Below, piece after piece: positions 36,493-47,808 of a stretch of DNA of 64,000 bases. Within the stretch, counting starts at the first letter, position 1, and each line of letters opens with the position of its first letter. The notes under the pieces were generated by a model that was not told the origin of the DNA, did not search any database, and worked only from the letters and a program-made list of their open reading frames with translations. A program made the translations under genes and the position numbers. This DNA comes from Drechslerella dactyloides (lineage: Eukaryota > Ascomycota > Orbiliomycetes > Orbiliales > Orbiliaceae). Location: NCBI GenBank assembly GCA_020064725.1, contig JAGTWJ010000008.1, positions 310,001 through 374,000 of the forward strand. The letters are read 5' to 3'.

Positions 36493-37637
36493 CTACCGCC
36501 GACGTTCCCGGCGATGCAATGGCCCTGTCTGCTGCTGGTGCCCTTGCAGACTATGCATTAGCTCCTGGAACCGTACGCTCCTCCTTGCATACCAAATGCC
36601 GACCACCGTCACAAACAACGTGAGCACCCCTAGCACTATCCCTGAAATCTCCCCTCCTGACAATCCATTCTTCGAAACGGCAAGGGGAGAAGTCGTTTTC
36701 GGACTCGTTGTTGAAGAGAATGCGCCTGTGGAAGAACTCGATGACGGCAGAGTCGTCGATGTGACGAGAGTCGTCGACGTATGCGTCGCAGAGGTAGGTA
36801 TCGTCGTGGTGACGGACGTCGATGCTACCGTCCGGCTATATGCATCCGATGAGGGGCCGGCATGGTCACCTACCCGCGTATCAATCGATAGCGCGTAAGC
36901 ACGTCAAGTTAACAAGTCTGCATATGCATCCAATTATATATCTTAGCATAGACCTGTGCGCGCATGCCCTACATGTCTGCTACCTGCATCTAGAAGCACC
37001 AGAGCCCCGCCGCGACGCCCACGTGCCCGGAAATGTTAATCGCAACAAGCAAAGCCCAAGACGCCGCCTTATAATCGAGCCTCTCTGCAGACGAAGCATC
37101 CGCCACCGCCGTAATTATAGCGGTCGCCGTTGCCGTCACCGTCACCGTCCTCTCCAGAGCGGACATTGCAGACCCACCTGTCTCTTCAGCCACGCCGCCA
37201 CCAGCGCTAGTGATACCAGCCCCCACGTCCGCCTGCGCGACAGACTCGGCTGACGCGCAGTACCCCGCGTACAGACTCGTCGCCCGCTCAACGTCAACTG
37301 TGTACGTGCCCGGCTCCGCCGCGCAGCTCTCGCGCACGCAGCTGGCGAGGTGCGAGAGGACGTCGGCGCGGTAGTCGGCGCGGCACCAGCAGGATTCGAG
37401 CGCGCCGGAGTAGATGTAGACTTGCGAGCAGGAGAGGTAGGATGCGATGACGTCGGTGCGGAAGCCGCCGGGGCTGGGTTGCCAGAAGCAGAGCTGAGCG
37501 CAGCCACGGAGGCCGGTGTAGGCGGTCAGGACGTCGATTGTCTGCGCGCCATCCGGGGAGGATAGACAGGGCGGCGCTATGAGCAAGATGGTGACGAGAA
37601 TGACGGTGGCTAGAAAGGTAGGTGTGGCGTGCACCAT
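36493..37637 (-). CDS. CFEM-like eight-cysteine cell-surface protein with alternative C-termini
   Basis: The ATG at 37637 starts a signal peptide (FLATVILVTILLIAPPCLS). Residues ~30-125 hold eight spaced cysteines (GCAQLC, SYLSC, SCWC, LASC, ESC, AGYC) in the arrangement of fungal extracellular CFEM-like membrane proteins. Two ends are possible. Spliced model: exon 37637-37178, intron 37177-36870 (donor GTGGGT, acceptor GGTAG, phase 1 matched), exon 36869-36493. It gives 278 residues with a long Ser/Thr stalk, one membrane segment (SGIVLGVLTLFVTVVGIWY) and a basic cytoplasmic tail ending RRERRR. Unspliced, the frame stops at 36990 after 215 residues, with a Thr-rich linker and a hydrophobic end (ALLVAINISGHVGVAAGLW) like a GPI signal. 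The first fits the known family architecture better. Ligand and role are unknown. Confidence 0.65.
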
Positions 37638-39121
37638 GGCGTGGAGCTTATATACAACCGTGCGCGTCTTAATCGAGTGGCGCCTTCCCTTCGGTAATAT
37701 TAATACAGGAGGCTACGAGAAGTGAGAGCGCGACCCGGCATTACTTATATATCAAGAAATACCTCACATCCATATACGCATACCGTATCAACTCAGCTCA
37801 GAAACTCCTGGTCTATAGGATGTCTCTATACTAGTATACTGTGCGCCTTCAGCCTCATGATGGAATTGAGTGTATTCGATCACCCATGGAATAGGGCAGC
37901 CTCGTCGCCGTGATATCGATTCCATGTTTCTCTCAGCGCTGGCGGGATTTGTTATTAATAGGGAGACATGGGTTTTTCGAATCTCATTCGATTGTAGAGA
38001 GGAAACTAAGCTATAGTATTACTAATGTATGTGTAGAATTCGAAGAGCCTTGTCACTCAGCTGGTCGGCGACTTGGTGGCCCAGCCAATCGATAACCAGG
38101 CGAGTCGCTTGCGTGGGTACCCGGTTTCGCTCTGATCTGGATGAGAAATCTCAACGTTGACCCGTCGTTAATGTCACTTAGCGGTCTGCTGATTAAGGTT
38201 TGGATACTGCTATCGATAGCTCTATCCGATAGCGGACTCGTTACCATACTATATGCTCCCCTTCTGGCGATTTAGTATTCTTGAAACGGCTGTCGAATAT
38301 TGTTGCACGCTGGCCGGCCTGTCATGGATGTTTTCTGTTGTGAGGTTGGTCGTGATCGATTGTAGCCTCATCGAGTCAGTGCACCCGTACCAACATTCCG
38401 ACGTTCCCCAAGCGCTCACCTCAAAGCCGACCTGTAAGATGCATGATCACGTCTCGTGATGTATACCTTCTCGCCCTTCCGGCCGTCTGCTCGCCTCGTC
38501 CGTCCGAATCGGCCGGTTCGTCGCGAGCTTGGCGTGCAGCTGGTGCTGCCGACCGGGCATAACGCCGGGCCATTCTCGAGACATCGCGTCGGGCAACGTC
38601 TCGAAGACTCGACTTGGGAGGAGCCCACCCGGCTGGAATGACGGCAATCTCGTCGCTTGGGCACAGGACCTGTCTGTCCGTCCGGTTGGAATGATCCAGA
38701 GCATCACGATCGAATAGCGTGCGTCTGCAGGAACTGTGACCGTGGAGGCCCGAGCGAGGCCCGCGTGGAGCCAGCGTCCATGGCCGTGGATGCAGGGGGA
38801 TGTGCCCAACTCGCCCGTTTGCCTCGCCCGCCCGCTCAGCCTTTGCATCCATCTACTAGTATGTATCTCCGATCTCAGCTCCATCCTTCTCGCCGTCCCT
38901 TCTCAGCGGCCGGATAACTCGGTCCCTGTCTCCTGCCGCCTTCCCGGCGCATCTCCCGGCACTATTCCTGCGGCTTGCCTGCCCTTTCTCCTTTCGATTC
39001 TCTCCGCCGCCCGGCCTCCAATTCGACATTCACCAACACCATCGACCGGCCGATACGATATCCCACGCTCGATTCGACTCGTCTCGACCCGATCCGACGC
39101 CGGGAAACGGTAACCGCCGTC
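37638..39121. promoter_or_regulatory. Divergent intergenic region
   Basis: It lies between the start codons of the CFEM-like gene (-) and RGP1 (+), 1.5 kb. The ~240 bases before RGP1 are C/T-rich leader. Several frames are open on both strands around 38420-38900, but they are Arg/Pro-rich and lack splice sites or conserved motifs. Confidence 0.5.
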
Positions 39122-42100
39122 ATGTCGTCGAACATCCGGGTCTTCGTCTCCTTCGGCGACAAGGCCGCTGTCTTCGCGGGCGAGGACATCGAATGCACCA
39201 TCACCTTCCGAAACATCGCCCCGGCCCCCGGCTCCCAGCGCTCCGGCTCGCGAAGCATCAATGGCAGCATCGCAGAGAACGGGCCGGAACACAAGGGCTT
39301 CAGCGAGCGCCGGAGCAAGCAGCCGCCGCTGCAGCTCGCCGCCGCGGAGAAGTCGGCATCGGCAAGGAAGCAGCGGCCCGGCAGCATCTCCATCAGCGGG
39401 GGCTCCAGGAAACACAGACCCAGCCTCTCCCTGTCGACACCCAACAGCGCGAGAAGGCTGCAGCAGCAGCAGCAGAGCACGCCGATGGGTTCGCCTGCGA
39501 CAACGGTACGGCCCATGACGGCGACTACGCAGGGGAGCACAGTCGAAGCGGCGGCGGGCAATGGCGTCCCGGGACACAAGCACAAGCGGTCGATATCGAT
39601 AGTCTCGATTGGTTCCGACGCTGCGGGCGACGTGCAGATTCGGACTCCCGGACGGCGGTCCACGCCACATTCGAGAAGCACATCGCTAAGCTATGCGCCA
39701 AAGCGAAGCCCAATGATGATTGCGTTCAATGGGATGCCTCAGTCTGGTAGGTTGATGGATGGACGATGGAGAATGGTGCTGTAGCTTAAGGTGGATTGAT
39801 CGCTGATGTAATAACTGATAGCTACCTTGCCGTCACGAAAGCTGTCGAGCACCGATCGGAATTCTGGTCCCGCTACACATATCATCGAAGAGTCTCTTAC
39901 AAACTTCTCCTTCTCAGCGCCCCGCAGAAGTCCGACGCCCCGACATGCCGCTAATGGCTCTCTGAATCGGTCGTTCAAGTTCCCTCCGACTCCGGGCACA
40001 AGCAGTTCGTCGCCTGGCGTAGCGCCGAGAGACTCGCCGAAGCCTGGACCGAGAGACTCGCCAAAGCCAGGTCCTAGAGATACACCAAGGGCCGATGGAA
40101 GTTACGCTTCAGACCTGCTGTTGCCTGGCGTAGCGAACATCGAGTTGGTTAGCCCGGCCGAGGAATCCAACAATTCCCAATCGGAGTTCGAACATGTGCC
40201 ACCTAGCAAGGTTATCAATTCGCAGATAATGAACGACGATGGGACGCCTAGGTCGAGCCTGGACTTCTATTCGCTGCCTAACAGCACGACGGATACGCTG
40301 ATCTCGGACTTTGATTCGCAAGTCAACCAGAAGCTGCTACGGCACACTCAAAGTCACAGCCGGCGGCCTAGCTTGCTGTCGGGAAACTCATCGTCGACCA
40401 GGGCACCCGAGGTTCTGATGATGGGATACGTGCAGGTGCAAGGTAGCTTCATACTGGATGGTTCGCTGGTCCAGACGGGTTCATTCGACGAAGTCAAGAG
40501 GAAGGGCATCGTGGGCGGACAGATGGGCGGCGGCGTGGTCGGTATCGAGAGCCGGAAAACGCAAAGCGGGTTTCTTGGAGGCTTGGGTTGGGGTAATCTG
40601 TCGAACGGGTTTGGCAATGGGTTTGGGGGCGGGCTTACGAACGGGATCACCAACGGGATTACGAATGGGCTGGGCAGCTTGATCACTGGCGGCAACATGA
40701 GTACGATTGCGGAGATGAAGAACATTGCCAGTAAGGCGCTTCTTACCCGGATGCTTTTGTTCGAAGCTAATGTTTATTTTGCAGATTCGAGGTCGATACC
40801 GGTACTGTCGACGCCGCAATCTATCCTGTTCGTCGACTTGAAGCTTGCCCCGGGCGAAAGCAGATCGTACACGTACACTTTTACGCTGCCAAAGCAGCTG
40901 CCGCCGACACACAGAGGCAAGGCGATCAAGGTCGTTTACAACATCGTGATCGGAACGCAGAGACCCGGGAAGGGCGTCCAGACACCAAAAGTTGTCGAGG
41001 TGCCATTCCGCGTCTTCCCTCACGTCAATAGTAAGCCGTAATTCTTGCCTGGCTATCTGATAGAGATTGCTAACATCGTATTAGGCGGCGGCGGCTTACA
41101 CACCTACGACCTCATGAACCCCATCGTCCTTCTGAAAGACGAAGCCAAGATCAAAACCCTCGACGAGACCACGACCCCACTCTCCATCGGCCCAAAGTCG
41201 AAGCCGATCAAGAATCGGCCGAACAAACCTGAGTCCTCGCTCGACGAATTCCTACAGTACGCTGAAAAACTGTTACAGACAGAGACCAGCGGAGGGCACT
41301 CGCCGGGCGGTCATACAGGCATCCTCTCGCCGTCGATCACGATGTCCCGCCGGAATTCATTCCTCGTGCCCGAGCAGCCGACGGCGAAGGAAGCGATAGA
41401 CTTCGCGGTCACGAAGCTGCAGGGCAGGGCGGGCACATCACAGGTATTTGGGATAACGCGCAACGGGAAGCAGGTGGCGAACCTGTCTTTGGCACGACCG
41501 GCGTACAAACTGGGCGAGGCGATTATCGCGGTGATTGATTTCTCCAGCGCACAGATCCCGTGTTATCATGTATGCACCATCTTACCTTATACCCTCTAGG
41601 TTTGGTAATATCGCTAACTGCTGCAGGTCAATGCCACGCTTGAGACGCACGAATCCGTCAACCCGGGGCTAGCCCTGCGCTCCTCCAGCTCTGTCTACCG
41701 TGTAACGCGCAAAGTTCATGCTCAGCACTCGGAAACCTGCCTGTTTTCCAAACGGATAACCTTCTCCCCAACGATCCCGCAGTCCGGCACGCCCGAGTTC
41801 TCGACCAGCGGTGTCTCGCTGTCGTGGAGCCTACGCATCGAATTTATCTCCGCGCACTCCTGGAGCAACGGCAGCATCAGCTCTCTCAGCGGCGACCACA
41901 GTCGGCGCAGTAGCGCGCCGAGTCAGGTGAACGAGATGGGGGAGGTTGTGCAGGGAGACTACTTTTATTACCAGCCGCAACGAGGAAATGAGGGGGTGAT
42001 GGAGCGGACGCAGAGGGACGACCGTGGGCAGCTGTTCACAGCTGTGCAGCAGGTTTGGTGCGACAGCTTTGATTGCAGCATTCCGGTGAAGGTGTACGCG

Positions 42101-42154
42101 AACGACGTAGGGGGCCCAGGCGGGAGCGGGGTCCATGGCGGGTTCGTGGTGTGA
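39122..42154 (+). CDS. RGP1: RGP1, subunit of the Ric1-Rgp1 Rab6/Ypt6 GEF
   Basis: Exons 39122-39746, 39822-40730, 40785-41030, 41085-41569 and 41627-42154 give 930 residues. The N-terminus SSNIRVFVSFGDKAAVFAGEDI begins an arrestin-like beta-sandwich (ECTITFRNIAP), interrupted by long Ser-rich inserts. The domain resumes at VLMMGYVQVQGSFILDGSLV and SILFVDLKLAPGESRSYTYT, and ends with ESVNPGLALRSSSSVYRVT and FISAHSWSNGSISS, all typical of Rgp1. In yeast, Rgp1 with Ric1 activates Ypt6 at the Golgi for endosome-to-Golgi retrograde traffic. Intron 40731-40784 is 54 bases, stop-free and frame-keeping, but it carries GTAAGG, gctaat and ttttgcag and is called as an intron. Fungal-specific inserts include a PRDSPKPG repeat and a TNGI repeat. 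Confidence 0.9.
40024..40097 (+). repeat. 24-base minisatellite encoding PRDSPKPG
   Basis: Two near-identical copies and a third decayed copy (PRDTPRADG) lie in tandem inside RGP1 exon 2, with silent differences between copies. Confidence 0.8.
40636..40674 (+). repeat. 12-base repeat encoding TNGI
   Basis: Three tandem units encode TNGI, TNGI and TNGL in the Gly/Asn-rich insert of RGP1. Confidence 0.75.
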
Positions 42155-42848
42155 TGGACGGAGGTCCTGTAGGGTATTTGCTTGTACATTTTGGGACGGT
42201 TGGGGTTCACGTTGTTGGCGGGTAAGCGGATGGATGATATATATATGTGCGTTTGGATGTAATAAGTGCGTCTTGGGCATTTTTGTGTAGATGGGTACAT
42301 TCCGGCTAGATGGGATCGCATTACCTTTGTATTCTATGGACAATGCAGGTAGCTATAGAGCGAGCGCAGATAGAAAGCAGCTGGTGGTGTTGGCGCGACG
42401 TTGGACATTTCCATTCTTGGCGGGCTGCCCTCAAGCATCTCTCCATCTCCATTCCATCTCGCGATTCTCCCTTCGACATCGTATCAGCTTCCAATCGATC
42501 CTCGACATCCAATATATATACCTCTGGACGGCACCATCCAATCACAGACAGCCTGCAGCTTCTGTTGGCTGCTACTGTCGATTCGCTCCTGCGGCGCACG
42601 GGGCCAAGACCGGCTAGCCTGGCTCAGCATCCGGAACGGCATCTCCTTTCCAGCACCGCACTGCAGCTCCTTCCTGCGTCTTTTGCGTTCCCGTCGTCTC
42701 GCGTCCAAACTCGTAGTCGCCTTTCCGCCGGGCTGGGACCAATTGCCCCTTCCACGTCACTTCATTGGAGAGCCAGACGAAACGAAACGAAGCCCGAAAA
42801 ATCAAATCTACCACCCAGGACGGTACGGTGCTTATATCGGCTGCAACC
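42155..42848. other. Intergenic region
   Basis: This is 3' flank of RGP1 and leader/promoter for the ORF starting at 42849. No other gene is supported; frames on + are Ser/Arg-rich leader sequence. Confidence 0.5.
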
Positions 42849-43659
42849 ATGACAAGCCTTGTTCTCCCCGCCGCCACCGACGACCTCCTCCTCCGCGGCC
42901 AGCAGCAGCAGCAGCCGCCCCAGCAACGTGGTATTTCGCGTTTGCAGCTCGACATCGCGTCGTCGGCCGCATCGTCATCATCGTCGAAAGCTTCTTTGTT
43001 CGATCTGCCGCTGGATAGACGGACGGCGTGCGACTGGATTGTCCGACGGTATCTGGAGCGAAGTAAGTCCTTTGTAGCTTATGCATATCGCATTTTTATC
43101 TATTCCTGCCCTCTTTCCTAAATTATCCAAATTATGCTTGGTCTTTGTTACTCTCTCGTAACGGACTAAGATTGGATTGGATTTGGAATGCATATGCCTG
43201 TGCTGGTGCTGTGAAACAGCCCGGAGCACAGGCCGACAAGCTGCAGAGCTAGCTGGCAGGACGGCTGCGGTTTCCGTGACCAATTGTTACATCATCATCA
43301 TCACTCATCGGGCGGACTTGTGGGCTCTTGTCTGACCGTTGGTCTTCTCTCTTGCTGCTAGTCGTCTCCGACATCGACACGCGCGCGTACCAGGAATCTC
43401 CTCCTGCGAATGCTGCTGCTCTTCCGGCTGCCGGACCCGGCGCTAGCCCTTGCACTACCATCGCTACCAATAACACTGTTCCATCGAAAAGACACTGCGA
43501 CCAGTAAGTTAGCTGCCCCTCTCCGCCCTTCTCTCGCCTTCTCTGCTTTCCCATTTCTCTACAGATGCCAATTCTGTCGATTCGCTCAGGACGGTGAGCG
43601 TTCTACGATACATTGCTGATACTGTCTGTCCGCTGCCAGCTTCTCCGACGATACGATGA
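42849..43659 (+). CDS. Putative spliced 134-residue protein, stop overlaps IES2 start
   Basis: Four exons keep phase with consensus donors: 42849-43062 (donor GTAAGT), 43362-43503 (GTAAGT), 43565-43593 (GTGAGC) and 43640-43659. The ATG (context ACC before ATG) opens a Leu/Gln/Ser-rich N-terminus, then FDLPLDRRTACDWIVRRYLE, which looks helical and conserved. The C-terminus CDQCQFCRFAQD has closely spaced cysteines. Codon third positions favour C. The TGA stop (43657-43659) overlaps the ATG (43656-43658) of IES2 as ATGA. I recognise no family. It could be a real small gene on a shared transcript, a regulatory leader ORF, or a chance set of open exons in the IES2 leader. Confidence 0.5.
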
Positions 43660-45304
43660 CGGACCGCAGGACCTCGCGTCGGCTCGCGCAGAATGCTGCT
43701 TCTCAGCCGACTACACCTCTACCGCAGCATTCTCGCGGCACCCGGGCGAACGCTCGAAAGGACGACGAGTCCCCTTCGCTACGGTCACATTCTCGGACGG
43801 CGTCCTCCGAAAACCCACGTATGCATATCATGCTGGGTCATTGGTTTTGCCACGGCATATTATCTGGGAATGGTGCTGATTGGTTTTACATGTATAGTGC
43901 CTAGGACTTCCTCGAATATCAGGTCTGTGCCAGCTGGGCGCAGTACGCGCACCTCGGCTGCGAACACGCGCTCCCAACCGTCTCGCACGTCCGGTCGCTC
44001 TCAGCCTGCGCGCAGCGCTGCTGTTTCTTCAGCGGCGACACGGTCTCGACGTCGCCTACCGTCTAGCGACAGCGAGGATGAGGATTCCAACATCGACCTA
44101 GCCGACGACGACGATGTAGAGGCGAGTCAAGAGTCCGAGGAGGAAGAAGAGGAGGAGGAAGAGGAGGAAGAGGAGGAGGAGGAAGAGTCTGAACCGGTGC
44201 TGAAGAAAACCGGACGATCAGCCCCAGTAAGACGGGTGCAGCGACTGGCTAGACGCTCGGCTAGAGCTGTACAATCGGACGAAGATGCCCCAGGAGAAAC
44301 CGACGATGGGATGGATGTTGACGACCAGCCACCCGTTGCCACTACTGGGACACTACGTCGAAAGGCAGCGATTGAGAGCGACGAGGATGCCGAGGGTGAG
44401 GACGACGACGAAGATATGGGTGTCGTAGTCGCCACGAGCACGACCAGGACGAGGCAACCGCCAATACCCAAAATTGTGGCACCCGAAAGCGATTCTGAAG
44501 AGGAGGAAGATGAAGACGAGGACGACGAAGACGAAGATGACGAAGATCAAGATGCGGAAGGCGACGTCGTAGATGACGACGACGACGATGACGAAGAAGT
44601 GGACAGCGACGAAGACCGATCGGGAGTAGAGCTAGACCCGGCGAAATTTGATAAGCTTACTTGGCGCCAGAAGCAACGGTACCTCCCTGGCCAGCTTCGC
44701 GACACGCATCACCAGCTGCCCGATAATTTCGGTAAGGGTTCTACAAGAGGCGAGCCCGCACGCGTAGACTGCTGCTAACAATTATCATCACATTTATCAG
44801 GTGCGGGAGCGAAGAAACAAGTCAACCTAACGCCGGCCGAGCAGGCATCGAGGCGCGCAGAGATGGCACGTCGGCGGAAGAACCAGAGCGAGCAGCGGCG
44901 CGAGGAAGAAAAGGTGCATACTCGCTTATCTACATGTACCCACGATCATACCTAGAACGTCATGAGGAGCTAACAGTGGCGGTTCTTTTCTATAGATGGA
45001 AACCATCAACAGGCTGCTCAAGCGGCAAGCTACTAAAGGCAATCGCCGCAATCGAGGGGGGAACGTTGACGATGACGCGGTAGCCGAAGAAGCCATCGAG
45101 GTCGGCACGCCGCCGCCGACGGACCCGCCGACAATGGTGCGATGGGTCAGCAGCAAGAATGGGAGTGTGGTCGGCGTGCCACAGAGTTGGCTGAATGGGC
45201 CTGCAGGGGACGTGTACCAGAAGCAAGACGTGGCGTGGCGGCGCGGTGTGAAGAGGGTTGGGATGGTGGAAGAGCTGCCCGACGCAATCATGACAGATGC
45301 GTAG
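43656..45304 (+). CDS. IES2: INO80 chromatin-remodelling complex subunit Ies2 (INO80B, PAPA-1 domain)
   Basis: Exons 43656-43818, 43898-44731, 44801-44913 and 44996-45304 give 472 residues. The N-terminal 300 residues are disordered: RRTSRRLAQ, many Ser/Thr-Arg steps, a run of about 18 consecutive glutamates, then long Asp/Glu tracts. The conserved part starts at FDKLTWRQKQRYL (~305) and continues with LTPAEQASRRAEMARRRKNQ and EEEKMETINRLLKRQATKG (~340-385), the PAPA-1 region shared by yeast Ies2 and human INO80B. The C-terminus VRWVSSKNGSVVGVPQSWLN is also family-like. In yeast Ies2 binds the Ino80 ATPase and stimulates nucleosome sliding. The third intron splits between REEEK and METIN at phase 0. 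Confidence 0.85.
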
Positions 45305-46208
45305 ATGCGTCCCTCCCCTCTTCACATTCAAAAACGATGCTGTGGATGCGTATATCTGTGGCGGCGGGAAGCTGGCGATGAGCCGAAAAGGAGAATCATA
45401 GACAGTTACTTACGGTGTGCTAATATACGACTAATATCATTGGTGCGATGGGCACAGCTGAATGCCTTCGCTTTTAATCTCGATGCACGGGCATCAGCGA
45501 GATACAGAGGTACCACTGATTGCCTCATGTCGTGCCGTCCCGTACATGGGTCTTGAAACCATTCATTGAGTACGCCAGCCAGCACATGCGGTCGACGTGA
45601 CGTGGGGGTGTGTAAATCTTCTACAAACGTATATATTTCAGCCATGGCAGTCGGGAGCAAGCGCTGTACTACATCACAAGAATGCGCGCATCCCTGCTGC
45701 CTGGCGCTCAGCCAAGCAAGGGCACGAGGCCCAGACCGTCCTTTCCTTCGCTCGATTTGTCTCCTTTGCTGCCACAACGGCAGGATAATGATTTAGGGGC
45801 TTCGTTGGTTTCGACGTGTAAATTTACAGCCCCCTGGCCAGCTGGCGTGGGTGTCTTTGCACAGGAGGCTGGCGTATATTTAAGGACGATGGTGGGCCTC
45901 GTGTGAGTTGACATCGGTTCATTTGCTTTAATCATTCGCATTGGTGGAGTTGAGAGCCGTGCTAAAATACCACGGCTCGCAACGCGGACCCACTCGTTTT
46001 ATAACCTTATCGTATGATCTTACCGCTATCCTAGATCGATGCCGGCTGGTACCACATTCTTATCTTTTTAGACTATATCATATATCGTATTATACTATAA
46101 ACTGTAAAGAGACATTCACGAGCCACACGTCCATGCTAGCGTCAGCGACCTGCCTCCTCTGCTGCTTCATCTTCTTCTTGACCACCGGCGCCTTCGTCTA
46201 CATCTACG
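45305..46208. other. Intergenic region
   Basis: Tandem spacer between IES2 and the F-box gene. It becomes AT-rich with TATA-like words at 46070-46105, about 110 bases before the F-box start. No gene is visible. Confidence 0.55.
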
Positions 46209-47808
46209 ATGACCGGCCCAACGCTTGTCACTATCCCCCCTGAGCTCGTCGGCGAGATCATGGCCTACTTGCCTCTCAACGACGTATTGAGTCTGATGCG
46301 CACCTGCAAGGCACTGTACCCGGGTTCTCACCGCCGTCTCTGGCACACGCTGCACTTGTGCGACCGCGTTCCGCGACGGTATATTGGCCCGCCATGCCCG
46401 CCGTTGACGTTCATGCCCCAGGTCGCGAATGTGGTTGCGAACGAGGGCTGTCGGCAGCTCGAGCGGGTGATGCAGGAGGCGCGCACTCAGAAGGGAAAAT
46501 GCACAGAGGGGCAGTCTTTGTGGTCGGGATTGGCGGATAGCCAGTTTGGCTTTCAGCATATGAGAGGCTTAGCGCTCGAGGCGGAGGTGTTCCAGAGGAG
46601 TACGGCGTGGGTTGAGGACGGGCTGATAAGTGCCTTGGGGCATCTGATCGGCGGGGGGAAGATTCCACTCACGTGGATGAAGGTCAGCGTCTGGAGCAGC
46701 TGTAAGTCTAATTTTTGACTCTCTCATACATATTCGTTTCAATATATATTATGAACTCAAGATTTCTCTATCGGGTACCGGATGGCAACCGGTTGTAAAT
46801 ACAGTATTCGACTAACTAAAGTGACACCCTTTAGATCTAGAGACGTCGGATAGGCTGCCCGGTGGCATCGAACAGTTTCTGAGCCTCGTCAAGAAATACT
46901 CAAAGACCAAGAAGCCCGAGGAGTTCAGCCTGATCGTCGATGCCAACTTTATTTCCTCCATCTCACCATGGTACCGGCTCCGCAGCTCGCTCTTCGACCT
47001 AATCGATATGTCAAAGCTTACAACCCTCGACCTGCGCCTCGACCTCTTCGACGACGATGACGAAGGCCCAATCGCCGGCGCGGCTGTGTTCGCACCCCAG
47101 CAGCATTACAGCAAAAATCGCCGCCCGGCTGCACAAGTGGCGGGCAGTAACGCTGTCAAGCAGATAAAAGAACTCACCCGCCTGCTCATAAGATCCCCTA
47201 ATCTCCGCTCCTTCCGCCTCATCACCGACAGCGAAGACCGACCGTACAACCCACCGCCAATCAGCCAGCTGGCACCCCTCCTCAAGAAGCTGCAGTACGC
47301 CTTCCTCAACCTGCGCAAGCTAACCTGGCTCGCTCTCTGCGGCGAGATTTTCCACCCATCTTTCTTCGTGATCCCGCCGCGCAACGTCCGCGTCGTCAAG
47401 ATCCGCTGCGACGTTTCCGTTGCCTGGTGGCGCCGTTTCGCGCGCTGCCCGTTCCCTGCTGTCGAGGAGATGTTGCTCCTGCACCGTCCCGTTCTGCGCG
47501 GCGGGTGGATGGACGCGTCGGACGAGATGCACTATAAACCCGTCGTGCAGACGCACTGTATTGGGGATTATGGTGCGCCGTACGCGTTTGCGGTTGGCGA
47601 CGTGGGGATCTCGACGTTGAAGAGGTTTTTCACGGACGGTGAATGCGCGCCGGCGGATCTGCTGAGGTGTATTGTGAGGAAGAATAAGGGGCTGGCGGGG
47701 CAGAAGCAACCGATAAGGTTGCCGCCGGCGTTGATGCAGAATATGAGTCGCGGAGGCCGGTATCGTGGGTACTTTAGACATAAAATGTACCCGGAAAACC
47801 CGGAGTGA
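46209..47808 (+). CDS. F-box protein
   Basis: Exons 46209-46701 and 46835-47808 give 488 residues (donor GTAAGT, branch ctaac, acceptor tttag). Residues ~7-45 (LVTIPPELVGEIMAYLPLND followed by VLSLMRTCKALY) form an F-box, which binds Skp1 and places the protein in SCF ubiquitin ligases. The rest is not a clear LRR or WD40 domain but has scattered leucine-rich segments (LTTLDLRLDLFDD, LLIRSPNLRSFRLI, LRKLTWLALCGEIF), as in many fungal F-box proteins that use irregular LRRs for substrates. The target cannot be predicted. Another ATG upstream (46134) is out of a convincing frame. Confidence 0.85.

Noticed and set aside
36407..36898. Open frame of 163 codons on the + strand
   Set aside because: The opposite strand reads as Ser/Thr stalk, membrane helix and basic tail of the CFEM-like gene; the + frame has no sensible features.
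45305..46208. Transposon or repeat remnant in spacers
   Set aside because: No terminal repeats, target duplications or transposase-like frames were seen here or in the other spacers.
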